A stretch of 6,468 nt of DNA from JALUUH01 sp964636675. GTDB taxonomy: Bacteria > Pseudomonadota > Gammaproteobacteria > S012-40. A program made the translations under genes and the position numbers. The stretch's first letter is position 1. Every line of letters starts with the position of its first letter. The stretch spans positions 1 through 6,468 of the forward strand of contig CAZWUO010000205.1 in assembly GCA_964636675.1 (NCBI GenBank), given 5' to 3'. Shown in pieces: positions 1 to 4,855 of the stretch. The notes below the pieces were generated by a model. It saw only the letters and a list, made by a program, of their open reading frames with translations. It was not told the origin of the DNA and ran no database searches.

Positions 1-2
1 TG

Positions 3-401
3 GGCAATATCATGCTTTTAATGTCAGTAATTTTTTATATCTATGCGGTGGCGGCCTTTGCAGGTATCGAAAAAAGCATTCGTGACTTTAGCCAGCGTGC
101 CCGGGATGGAAAATTGTCACTGGATGAGCTGACTGGAGGCACATTCAGCATCACCAACGGAGGCACTTTTGGCTCCATGTTATCCACGCCCATACTTAAT
201 CCACCGCAAAGCGCGATACTGGGCATGCACAATATCCAGCAACGGGCAGTGGTAGAAAATGGTGAAATAGTTGCGCGACCCATGATGTATCTGGCCTTGT
301 CCTATGACCATCGCATTGTTGATGGCAGTGACGCCGTGTTATTTCTTGTCGCCATTAAAAACATTCTGGAGGACCCGGCACGCTTGTTGCTGGAAATATA
401 A
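3..401 (+). CDS. sucB: Dihydrolipoyllysine succinyltransferase (E2), C-terminal part
   Basis: This is the 3' end of the E2 gene of the 2-oxoglutarate dehydrogenase complex, which transfers the succinyl group from lipoamide to CoA in the TCA cycle. From base 57 the frame follows the family: IEKSIRDF, then LTGGTFSITNGGTFGSMLST, the INPPQSAILG-like stretch NPPQSAILGMH, and the active-site motif SYDHRIVDG, whose His falls at bases 309-311 and Asp at 321-323. The end ARLLLEI is typical. Only about the last third of a ~400-residue protein is present; the lipoyl and E1/E3-binding domains are absent. The first ~54 bases are open in frame but encode a hydrophobic stretch (LLMSVIFYIYAVA) where the family has a GLVVPVLRDA-like sequence. 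The other two frames do not restore it. I therefore suspect a rearrangement or assembly join near base 55. The identity is secure, but whether the gene is intact upstream cannot be seen. lpd follows on the same strand. Confidence 0.85.
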   Translation, partial: GNIMLLMSVIFYIYAVAAFAGIEKSIRDFSQRARDGKLSLDELTGGTFSITNGGTFGSMLSTPILNPPQSAILGMHNIQQRAVVENGEIVARPMMYLALSYDHRIVDGSDAVLFLVAIKNILEDPARLLLEI

Positions 402-405
402 AATA

Positions 406-478
406 CCCAAAGGGGCCAAAACCCAAAAGGGTTTTGGCCCCTTCTCCACTTTGAGGGAAGAAGGTTGGGATGAGGGGT
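406..478. repeat. REP-like palindromic intergenic element
   Basis: This G/C-run-rich unit joins the 15-bp hairpin at 410-443 to a second, overlapping possible stem, CCTTCT (440-445) with AGAAGG (459-464), and ends in GGTTGGGATGAGGGG. Read on the minus strand it becomes the CCCCTCATCCC..CCTTCTTCCCTC..GGAGAAGGGG pattern. That pattern is typical of extragenic palindromic repeats dispersed through many proteobacterial genomes. It is the only copy in the window, so dispersal in this genome is inferred from resemblance. Confidence 0.5.
410..443 (+). terminator. Strong 15-bp hairpin after sucB
   Basis: AAGGGGCCAAAACCC (410-424) and GGGTTTTGGCCCCTT (429-443) are perfect reverse complements around an AAAA loop, starting 9 bases after the sucB stop codon. 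The position fits a terminator or an mRNA-stabilising hairpin. No run of T follows on the plus strand, so classical intrinsic termination is doubtful. The hairpin is probably one half of a REP-like element and could shape sucB/lpd stoichiometry without fully separating the genes. Confidence 0.4.
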
Positions 479-557
479 GAACTGCACCAAAGTTGATTCC
501 TGAACCCTGGCCGCTTTGGGCATATACATACTGCAAGACAATGCAAGGAATCAAGCC

Positions 558-1973
558 ATGGCAGATTTTGACGTAATCGTGATTGGCGGTGGGCCGGGAG
601 GCTATATAGCGGCTATTCGCTGCGCGCAACTTGGTCTGAAAACAGCCTGCGTTGATGAACGTCTCGACGACAGAGGCAAACCTTCTCTGGGAGGTGTTTG
701 CCTTAACGTGGGTTGTATTCCCTCCAAGGCATTACTGGATACCACGCATCACTATTACCGTGCGCGACATGAATTTGCCGCGCATGGTATTGGTATCAAA
801 GATCTTGATATTGATATTGCCACCATGATGGCACGCAAAAACAAGGTCGTAAAAACCCTGACGGATGGCATCGCCATGTTATTCGTCAAACACAAGATTA
901 CCTGGTTCAAAGGACGAGGTGAACTGGCCGGTGAAAATCGTATACGTGTATCACTGCACAACGAAGACGAAAGCAAAGAATACAAAACAAATCACATCAT
1001 CATCGCCACGGGTTCTTCGCCGGTAATGCCTGACGCAATACCGGACGATGAAAAAATCACAGACTCAACAGGTGCTCTGGCATTCGAGGCCGTACCAAAA
1101 CGTCTTGCCATCATCGGTGGTGGTGTTATCGGACTGGAACTGGGCAGCGTATGGACACGCCTGGGCAGCAAAACCTCCATCATCGTGCGCGGCGATAAAT
1201 TTCTGAAAAATGTTGATCAGCAAATTGCCAAAGCCGTACAGCAGGACCTGGAAAAACAGGGTATGAATATCCTGTTGGGTGCAAAACTGGTATCAGTAAA
1301 ACCCGGTAAAAAAAATGTGAGCATCACCTGTGCAACAGCGGATGGCGAAACAAAACTGACCGTAGACAAAGTACTGGTCGCCACTGGTCGCACACCTAAC
1401 ACCACAGGCATAGGAGCAGATGTAGTAGGTTTAACGCTGGATGCGCGTGGTTTTATTGAAGTCGATGCCGAATGCCGCAGTAACCTGCCCAATGTCTTTG
1501 CCATCGGCGACGTTGTGCGCGGCCCCATGCTGGCACACAAAGCATCGGAAGAAGGAGTTGCTGTCGCAGAGCGTATTGCCGGTCAGCAGCCGGAAGTGAA
1601 TTACACCGTGATTCCGTCAGTGGTATACACCTGGCCGGAACTGGCCTGGGCAGGTTTGACAGCCGAGCAACTGCAATTAGCAGGCACCCGCTATAAATCC
1701 GGCGTGTTTCCGTTTACCGCCAGCGGCCGCGCCCATGCCTCGGGTGATACCCGAGGCATGGTAAAAATACTCAGCGACGCCAGCACCGACCAGATACTTG
1801 GCGTACATATCTATGGCCCCAATGCCTCGGAACTGATCAGCGAAGCTGTGGTGGCCATGGAATATTCAGCATCAGCAGAAGATCTCGCACGCATCGTGCA
1901 TGCCCATCCCACCTTGTCGGAAGCCGTGCATGAAGCGGCATTGGCCGTCGATGGACGTTCGTTACATTTCTGA
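558..1973 (+). CDS. lpd: Dihydrolipoamide dehydrogenase (E3)
   Basis: This flavoprotein reoxidises dihydrolipoamide on E2 using FAD and NAD+, and is the E3 subunit of 2-oxoacid dehydrogenase complexes in the cytoplasm. The 471 residues are full length. In order they show the FAD Rossmann motif GGGPGG (10-15), the redox disulfide CLNVGC (Cys48, Cys53), the NAD-binding GGGVIG (187-192), the second FAD motif AIGD (Asp318), and the C-terminal catalytic HPTLSE (His450, Glu455). All key residues are present, so the enzyme should be active. The start at 558 is chosen because AAGGA (545-549) lies 8 bases upstream and the protein then begins MADFDVIVIGGG. An in-frame ATG at 516 would add 14 unconserved residues. 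The gene lies 156 bp after sucB, so its product most likely serves 2-oxoglutarate dehydrogenase. A TATACA at 523-528 is a possible -10 for a separate promoter, but no convincing -35 accompanies it. Confidence 0.97.
   Translation: MADFDVIVIGGGPGGYIAAIRCAQLGLKTACVDERLDDRGKPSLGGVCLNVGCIPSKALLDTTHHYYRARHEFAAHGIGIKDLDIDIATMMARKNKVVKTLTDGIAMLFVKHKITWFKGRGELAGENRIRVSLHNEDESKEYKTNHIIIATGSSPVMPDAIPDDEKITDSTGALAFEAVPKRLAIIGGGVIGLELGSVWTRLGSKTSIIVRGDKFLKNVDQQIAKAVQQDLEKQGMNILLGAKLVSVKPGKKNVSITCATADGETKLTVDKVLVATGRTPNTTGIGADVVGLTLDARGFIEVDAECRSNLPNVFAIGDVVRGPMLAHKASEEGVAVAERIAGQQPEVNYTVIPSVVYTWPELAWAGLTAEQLQLAGTRYKSGVFPFTASGRAHASGDTRGMVKILSDASTDQILGVHIYGPNASELISEAVVAMEYSASAEDLARIVHAHPTLSEAVHEAALAVDGRSLHF
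1733..1761 (+). repeat. Perfect 13-bp inverted repeat inside lpd
   Basis: CCATGCCTCGGGT (1733-1745) and ACCCGAGGCATGG (1749-1761) are exact reverse complements separated by GAT. The hairpin lies within codons for the conserved A-H-A-S-G-D-T-R-G-M-V-K stretch near the start of the dimerisation domain. No T run follows on either strand, so it does not look like a terminator. Confidence 0.7.
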
Positions 1974-1981
1974 TCTCTCCG

Positions 1982-1999
1982 CCTGCACCAGGTTTTTTT
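1982..1999 (+). terminator. Weak intrinsic terminator after lpd
   Basis: CCTG (1982-1985) can pair with CAGG (1989-1992) across CAC, followed directly by seven T (1993-1999), 9 bases after the lpd stop. The four-pair stem is short, so efficiency is uncertain. The position between converging genes supports a terminator role. Confidence 0.4.
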
Positions 2000-2024
2000 G
2001 CATGCGTTCAGGTTGATTACATTA

Positions 2025-2620
2025 TTACGCCTGTTTATATGCCAAAGCTGCGAATGCAACACCTGGTAATAAGCAAAGTGGTGAATAATACCGTGTGTCG
2101 TATTTTGAAAATTCAGATGACCTGATTTTTTTGAAAAAACCAACCAGATTGAAATCACCCACAGCGCGTAATACAAACACGCCTGCCAGAAACCAGCCTG
2201 CATAAATAACATAATTCCCGTAGGGGGGCAGACTTGAGATCGTCAAGCCCAAGTAAATAAGGAACGTGCACGTAATAACATCCCGGTTTGGCGCCCGGAT
2301 TTGGTGCGTATTCGTTCGTTCTGATTGAACAAAAGTGCAGAAATAGTCGTTCTATTTTGAGTTTTTGTGATTGATGAACGGACGAAGACGGGATGCCAAA
2401 CCGGGATGTTATTGCGTGCACGTTCCTAAGCAATAATTCCGAAACCCGTCAACGCTATAGCCACAATTACAGTAACTATTGCCCCTGGTTCCATAGCGGG
2501 CTTGCCGTCCAGTTCCGGGATTACCTTGTCAAGACCGGACTTCCTACCCAGCGCCCAATAGAAATGAAGTACACCAAGGCACACAAACAACACCAGCATG
2601 ATAAAAGCCACAATGCTCAT
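2025..2620 (-). pseudogene. DUF3995-type membrane protein gene split by a MITE
   Basis: Two minus-strand fragments together make one DUF3995-like protein of unknown function. The N-terminal fragment (2620-2426, 64 residues) has a first transmembrane segment running into LHFYWALGRKSGLDKVIPEL, then DGKPAMEPG and a second segment ending in GFGIIA. The C-terminal fragment (2252-2025) has a third segment, the family's most recognisable stretch VLRAVGDFNLVGFFKKIR..DTRYYSPLC, and a fourth segment. Between them lies the 168-bp element at 2260-2427, which introduces a TAG stop right after GIIA. The two halves are not in the same frame across the join, so precise removal would probably not restore the gene unless a further small change is present. 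The intact ancestor began 48 bp after the nitroreductase stop on the same strand and was probably co-transcribed with it. No strong Shine-Dalgarno sequence precedes the ATG at 2620. Family assignment is from recognised motifs and has not been checked by a search. Confidence 0.8.
2260..2427. mobile_element. MITE-like foldback element, complete copy
   Basis: This 168-bp element is bounded by terminal inverted repeats at 2260-2292 and 2395-2427, which agree at 32 of 33 positions; each begins AGGAACGTGCACG and continues through an AATAACATCCCGG motif. The interior is also an imperfect palindrome centred on the loop TCGTT (2347-2351), with arms AAATAG (2341-2346) and CTATTT (2352-2357). The whole unit could therefore fold as one long hairpin. 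It has no coding capacity of its own, so any transposase would act in trans. A related copy lies at 3838-3966. No clean target duplication is visible: the flanks AAGTAAATA and AAGCAATAA match at 6 of 9 positions, and a TA duplication is also conceivable. It interrupts the DUF3995 gene. Confidence 0.85.
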
Positions 2621-2668
2621 AAGTTACTCTGGAGATAACACAAAATGTTGATTCCTGACTCTGTTGCG

Positions 2669-3283
2669 TCAGGCCGTGTCCCTGAATTTATTCTGAATAA
2701 CAACCTCGCCAATATCAAGTTGGCCACCTCTTGGCATGGCATCTTTTATCCCTTTCCCGATCGCAACAAACATGGAAATGACATGATCATCCGGGAGCTG
2801 AATAAGCCTGGCCACCTTATCAAAATCAAAACCATCCATAGGGCAGGAGTCATATCCCATTTCTTTAGCGGCCAACATTAACGTTTGAGCCGCAATACCG
2901 CAGGACCTGAACGCCTCATCCCTTTGCACTTCTTCTTTTCCTCGATAATAGCCATCGATGGCAGGAAGCATAAAACTCTGTACCTCGCTTCCGGCATTGG
3001 CCCAATAGCGAGTCGGCTCTTTTTCCCAGGCTTTCAGATCTGCACAAATTATAATCAGCAATGAACTGTCTGTTACTTGTGCCTGACCCCATGCAGCTTC
3101 CCTTATTTGCAGGCGTAACGCGCTATCTTTTACGACGACAAATCTCCAGTTTTGTATATTGAAGGCCGTTGGGGACAGCATAGCTAAAGACAACAACTCG
3201 TTTTCTTCATTCTTTGGTATTTCATAACTGGCATCAAACTCTTTAACAGCCCGACGGCTTGTAATTGCTTCCTTCGTATTCAT
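2669..3283 (-). CDS. Nitroreductase family FMN oxidoreductase
   Basis: This is a cytoplasmic FMN enzyme expected to reduce nitro compounds, quinones or similar electrophiles with NAD(P)H; the real substrate is unknown. The 204 residues are a normal family length. The N-terminus has the flavin phosphate-binding SRR (9-11), followed by SPTAFNIQNWRF (37-48), the family's SPS..NxQPW-type motif. The C-terminal half has GIAAQTLMLAAKEMGYDSCP (129-148) and GFDF. The start at 3283 is preferred because AGGAG lies 6 bases upstream; a GTG at 3307 would add eight residues that include the ribosome site itself. The gene is divergent from an HxlR-type regulator 126 bp away and is followed on the same strand by the disrupted DUF3995 gene. 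The layout resembles HypR-HypO and YodB-YodC in Bacillus subtilis, where an HxlR-family (DUF24) repressor controls a nitroreductase. Confidence 0.92.
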   Translation of the reverse strand: MNTKEAITSRRAVKEFDASYEIPKNEENELLSLAMLSPTAFNIQNWRFVVVKDSALRLQIREAAWGQAQVTDSSLLIIICADLKAWEKEPTRYWANAGSEVQSFMLPAIDGYYRGKEEVQRDEAFRSCGIAAQTLMLAAKEMGYDSCPMDGFDFDKVARLIQLPDDHVISMFVAIGKGIKDAMPRGGQLDIGEVVIQNKFRDTA

Positions 3284-3328
3284 GTCTGTCTCCTGTATGT
3301 CACTCACCCAGAAAACTTGATGTTATGC

Positions 3329-3385
3329 TATACATACAGATATTGTAAGAACGCACATTTTTGTAACGTAGGCACATAATGTATA
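3329..3385. promoter_or_regulatory. Divergent control region with TATACAT / ATGTATA repeat
   Basis: The 126-bp gap between the nitroreductase and the HxlR gene must hold both promoters. TATACAT (3329-3335) and ATGTATA (3379-3385) are exact reverse complements, and TTGTAA occurs twice in direct orientation (3343-3348, 3361-3366). These are candidate binding sites for the adjacent winged-helix regulator. Possible core elements are weak: for the nitroreductase, TTACAA (3348-3343) and TAACAT (3325-3320) on the minus strand; for the regulator, TATACC (3382-3387). Which repeat is the true operator cannot be decided from one sequence. Confidence 0.4.
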
Positions 3386-3409
3386 CCGTGAAAGTGAGAT
3401 GTAATTATT

Positions 3410-3763
3410 ATGAGCAATAAAGACCAGCATTGTAGTTTTGGGTGCCCTGTGGAAGCTGCTTTAGACGTTCTGGGCGGAAAATGGAAAGGGCTGATTCTTT
3501 ATCACTTGCGGGGTGAGACCAGACGATTTAATGAGTTGAAGCGAATTATTCCAAGTATTACACAAAGGATGCTGACTAAACAATTAAGAGAACTCGAGGC
3601 TGATAAAATTGTACACAGGGAAATATTTCAGGAAATTCCACCCAAAGTGGAATATTCTCTTACAGATTTCGGGCTGACACTTACCCCTATTCTTGAAGCG
3701 CTTCAGAGATGGGGAATTGAATACATCGAGGAAATAACGAAAATCCGTAATGCTCCATCATAA
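3410..3763 (+). CDS. HxlR-family winged-helix transcriptional regulator
   Basis: This 117-residue protein fits a single-domain HxlR (DUF24) DNA-binding dimer. The family opening CPVEAALDVLGGKWKGLIL spans 12-30; then come RRFNELKRIIPSITQRML (38-55), which contains the recognition helix region, LRELEADKIVHRE, and the wing/terminal pattern VEYSLTDFG. Two cysteines, Cys8 and Cys12, precede the wHTH. In the characterised homologues YodB and HypR a cysteine in this region senses quinones, diamide or hypochlorite by thiol modification, so redox control of the divergent nitroreductase is likely. Whether it represses or activates is not visible. The start at 3410 has only a weak upstream GAG (3396-3398), but the protein then begins in the usual place relative to the CPVE motif. 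Confidence 0.93.
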   Translation: MSNKDQHCSFGCPVEAALDVLGGKWKGLILYHLRGETRRFNELKRIIPSITQRMLTKQLRELEADKIVHREIFQEIPPKVEYSLTDFGLTLTPILEALQRWGIEYIEEITKIRNAPS

Positions 3764-3837
3764 AATAGCCAATCGTGCGCACCGGGAACATAGTGCCTGT
3801 TGACAAATATTGACTCAATGGTAGACCCTTTATTTTA

Positions 3838-3966
3838 ATTCGTTCGTTCTGATTGCACAAAAGCACAGGAATAGTTGTTCTATTTCGAGCTTTTGTGACT
3901 GAAGAACGGGCGAAAATGGGCTGAAGCCGGAATGCAAAACAGGGAAGTTATTTCGTGCGTGTTCCT
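3838..3966. mobile_element. Second MITE-like copy, left end missing
   Basis: From ATTCGTTCGTTCTGATTG to the terminal CGTGTTCCT this follows the interior and right half of the element at 2260-2427. The core hairpin CACAAAAGC ... GCTTTTGTG around the loop TTGTT is conserved. The left terminal repeat and adjoining sequence (roughly 60 bases) are not recognisable, so the copy is truncated. It also carries a short extra segment near GGGCGAAAATGGGC. The right end reads GTTCCTTA, matching the outward sequence at the left end of the first copy. It lies downstream of the HxlR gene and damages no visible gene. Confidence 0.75.
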
Positions 3967-3983
3967 TATCGTCGTACAGGTTG

Positions 3984-4005
3984 TTTACGTTGGTGCAATG
4001 TCAAG
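3984..4005 (+). repeat. Left arm of inverted repeat flanking the yefM-yoeB module
   Basis: The 22 bases from TTTACGTTGG to TGTCAAG are the reverse complement of 4712-4733 at 19 of 22 positions. The two arms enclose the whole toxin-antitoxin module with its promoter (about 750 bp outer edge to outer edge), like terminal repeats of a small mobile unit. No transposase lies between them. Confidence 0.55.
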
Positions 4006-4057
4006 CATGACCTCTTTGTCTTCAAGCTTTGATCCCTTTGGTTTTTAGGTGTCAATC
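4001..4057 (+). repeat. Tandem TCAAGC..CTTTG motif, left copy of a direct repeat
   Basis: Two related units lie in tandem: TCAAGCATGACCTCTTTG (4001-4018) and TCAAGCTTTGATCCCTTTG (4022-4040). The second continues as GTTTTTAGGTGTCAATC. A third copy with the same continuation lies at 4818-4855, beyond the toxin gene. This gives a direct repeat of ~37 bp flanking the yefM-yoeB module. The function is unknown. Confidence 0.6.
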
Positions 4058-4093
4058 GCAGCCCGTATTATGACTGGCGGCCAATATTATCCC

Positions 4094-4108
4094 GCCCGAA
4101 TAACGGGC
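4094..4108. other. Small GC-rich hairpin upstream of yefM
   Basis: GCCCG (4094-4098) pairs with CGGGC (4104-4108) across AATAA in otherwise AT-rich DNA just upstream of the presumed yefM promoter. It has no T run, so it is more likely a remnant or a protein site than a terminator. The 3764-4184 stretch otherwise holds only the truncated MITE, the repeats and the yefM control region; no gene is supported there. Confidence 0.3.
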
Positions 4109-4115
4109 CATGAAT

Positions 4116-4167
4116 TTGCCTTGTTAAAACACCTTGAATAAACTATCGTGTACCGTATTGCCGTACA
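4116..4167 (+). promoter_or_regulatory. yefM-yoeB promoter and candidate autoregulatory operator
   Basis: TTGCCT (4116-4121) and TAAACT (4139-4144) form a plausible -35/-10 pair with a 17-base spacer, each matching the sigma-70 consensus at 4 of 6 positions. Just downstream, TGTAC (4149-4153) and GTACA (4163-4167) form an inverted repeat. Escherichia coli YefM recognises TGTACA-core palindromes in its own promoter, so this placement over the transcription start fits autorepression by the antitoxin and the complex. The assignment is by resemblance. Confidence 0.5.
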
Positions 4168-4184
4168 TAATGAGGTTGCGATTG

Positions 4185-4457
4185 ATGGATACGATAAGTG
4201 TAAACAAATTTAGAGAAAACATAAAAAGTTTTGTAGAACAAGTGGTTAGCAGGCATTTACCCCTCAAGGTAACTCGCCGTAGCGGTGAGGATTTTGTTGT
4301 CATCAGCGCCGAAGACTGGGAACGTGAACAGGAAACGTTATATGTCTTGCAAAACAATAACTTAATGCAACAAATTGCCGCCTCGCTTGATACTCACTCA
4401 AAACAAAAGGGATACCCTCCCACTGTCGAGGAAATGGATGAGATCATTGGTGTTTGA
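4185..4457 (+). CDS. yefM: YefM/Phd-family antitoxin
   Basis: This 90-residue antitoxin should bind and neutralise the downstream YoeB-type toxin and repress the operon. The N-terminal Phd/YefM fold reads MDTISVNKFRENIKSFVEQV, then PLKVTRRSGEDFVVISAEDW, close to the YefM pattern of a beta strand, helix, and 'I-TR-(N/S)GE-VV(L/I)S'. Residues from about 55 on (ETLYVLQNNNLMQQIAASLD and the acidic end VEEMDEIIGV) form the toxin-binding tail. The start at 4185 is chosen because GAGG (4172-4175) is 9 bases upstream and homologues begin at M-x-T-I-S. In-frame ATGs at 4134 and 4170 would add unconserved residues and cross the candidate operator. The stop overlaps the toxin start by 20 bases, a typical translationally coupled arrangement. 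Confidence 0.93.
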   Translation: MDTISVNKFRENIKSFVEQVVSRHLPLKVTRRSGEDFVVISAEDWEREQETLYVLQNNNLMQQIAASLDTHSKQKGYPPTVEEMDEIIGV

Positions 4458-4707
4458 AGGCAATACATGGGCCACTTATGAAAAGCTAAGGCAAAAAGAT
4501 AAAAAACTTCATAAAGCACTATGCAAATTATTAAAAGAAATGCTTCGCGATGATCCAGTTACCGGGACAGGAAAACCTGAATCATTGACACACAACCTCT
4601 CGGGATTATGGTCTCGCAGGATAAGCCAGAAAGACCGTGTAATTTACAAATATGACAACGAATACGTTTATATCTTTGCGATTGGTGGACACTACGACCA
4701 ATTTTGA
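4438..4707 (+). CDS. yoeB: YoeB-type mRNA interferase toxin
   Basis: This is a small RelE-superfamily toxin that cleaves mRNA in the ribosomal A site. The 89 residues compare with 84 in E. coli YoeB. The signature region reads GTGKPESLTHNLSGLWSRRI (43-62), followed by DRVIYKY. The catalytic set aligns with E. coli Glu46, Arg65, His83 and Tyr84 at a constant offset of two: Glu48, Arg67, His85, Tyr86. It should therefore be active. The C-terminus runs three residues past Tyr86 (DQF), whereas the E. coli protein ends at Tyr84. The ATG at 4438 lies inside the yefM 3' end, with GAGG (4428-4431) 6 bases upstream. An earlier in-frame ATG would add 21 residues encoded within yefM and absent from the family. 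Confidence 0.93.
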   Translation: MRSLVFEGNTWATYEKLRQKDKKLHKALCKLLKEMLRDDPVTGTGKPESLTHNLSGLWSRRISQKDRVIYKYDNEYVYIFAIGGHYDQF

Positions 4708-4711
4708 TTGT

Positions 4712-4733
4712 CTTGACATTGCGCTAACGCAAA
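4712..4733 (-). repeat. Right arm of inverted repeat flanking the yefM-yoeB module
   Basis: CTTGACATTGCGCTAACGCA and the next two bases are the inverted partner of 3984-4005. The arm starts 4 bases after the yoeB stop. Within it, TTGCG (4719-4723) and CGCAA (4728-4732) can form a small hairpin that might also terminate the operon weakly; there is no T run. Confidence 0.55.
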
Positions 4734-4805
4734 GCCCTAAAAGAAGTAGCCAAATTATTTGGTGTATCTTCGTCAGGAATATCACATATTCAATTCAACG
4801 AATGA
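4728..4805 (+). pseudogene. Short helix-turn-helix-like coding remnant
   Basis: The frame between the stop at 4725 and the stop at 4803 encodes RKALKEVAKLFGVSSSGISH followed by IQFNE. It looks like a compact helix-turn-helix (alternating A/L positions, then GVSSSGIS in the turn and second helix), of the kind found at the C-termini of IS200/REP-associated transposases and in small DNA-binding proteins. It has no start codon or ribosome site and is only 25 codons long, so it is at most a gene fragment. It begins exactly at the right arm of the inverted repeat. Confidence 0.3.
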
Positions 4806-4817
4806 AGTTATGAATTG

Positions 4818-4855
4818 TCAAGCAATGACCCCTTTGGTTTTTTCCGGTTCAATCA
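4818..4855 (+). repeat. Right copy of the TCAAGC..CTTTGG direct repeat
   Basis: TCAAGCAATGACCCCTTTGG, continuing GTTTTTTCCGGTTCAATC, matches 4022-4057 with a few substitutions and one length difference; its first half also resembles 4001-4018. Its last three bases are the stop codon of the minus-strand peptidase gene, so the repeat sits at the 3' edge of that gene. Confidence 0.6.

Noticed and set aside
516..557. Upstream ATG extension of lpd
   Set aside because: It adds 14 residues with no family counterpart and would place the good AAGGA ribosome site inside the coding region; 558 fits spacing and homology.
755..1540. Minus-strand open frames opposite lpd
   Set aside because: They are antisense shadows of a strongly conserved gene, with low-complexity Ser/Pro/Arg composition and no recognisable motif.
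2155..2433. Minus-strand frame reading through the MITE
   Set aside because: It is out of frame with both DUF3995 halves, and its product is explained by translating the terminal repeats.
2393..2881. Plus-strand open frames over the DUF3995 N-terminal half and the nitroreductase 3' end
   Set aside because: They are antisense to recognisable protein-coding sequence and have no protein-like features.
2260..3966. CRISPR array or other regularly spaced repeats
   Set aside because: Only two copies of a palindromic unit, ~1.5 kb apart and with genes between; there are no regular spacers.
3984..4733. Integron attC sites around the toxin-antitoxin module (GTTGGTG / GCTAAC resemble core sites)
   Set aside because: The core consensus GTTRRRY/RYYYAAC is not met, no single attC-type foldback is seen at one end, and no integrase is present. 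The 22-bp similarity extends into the unit like terminal repeats.
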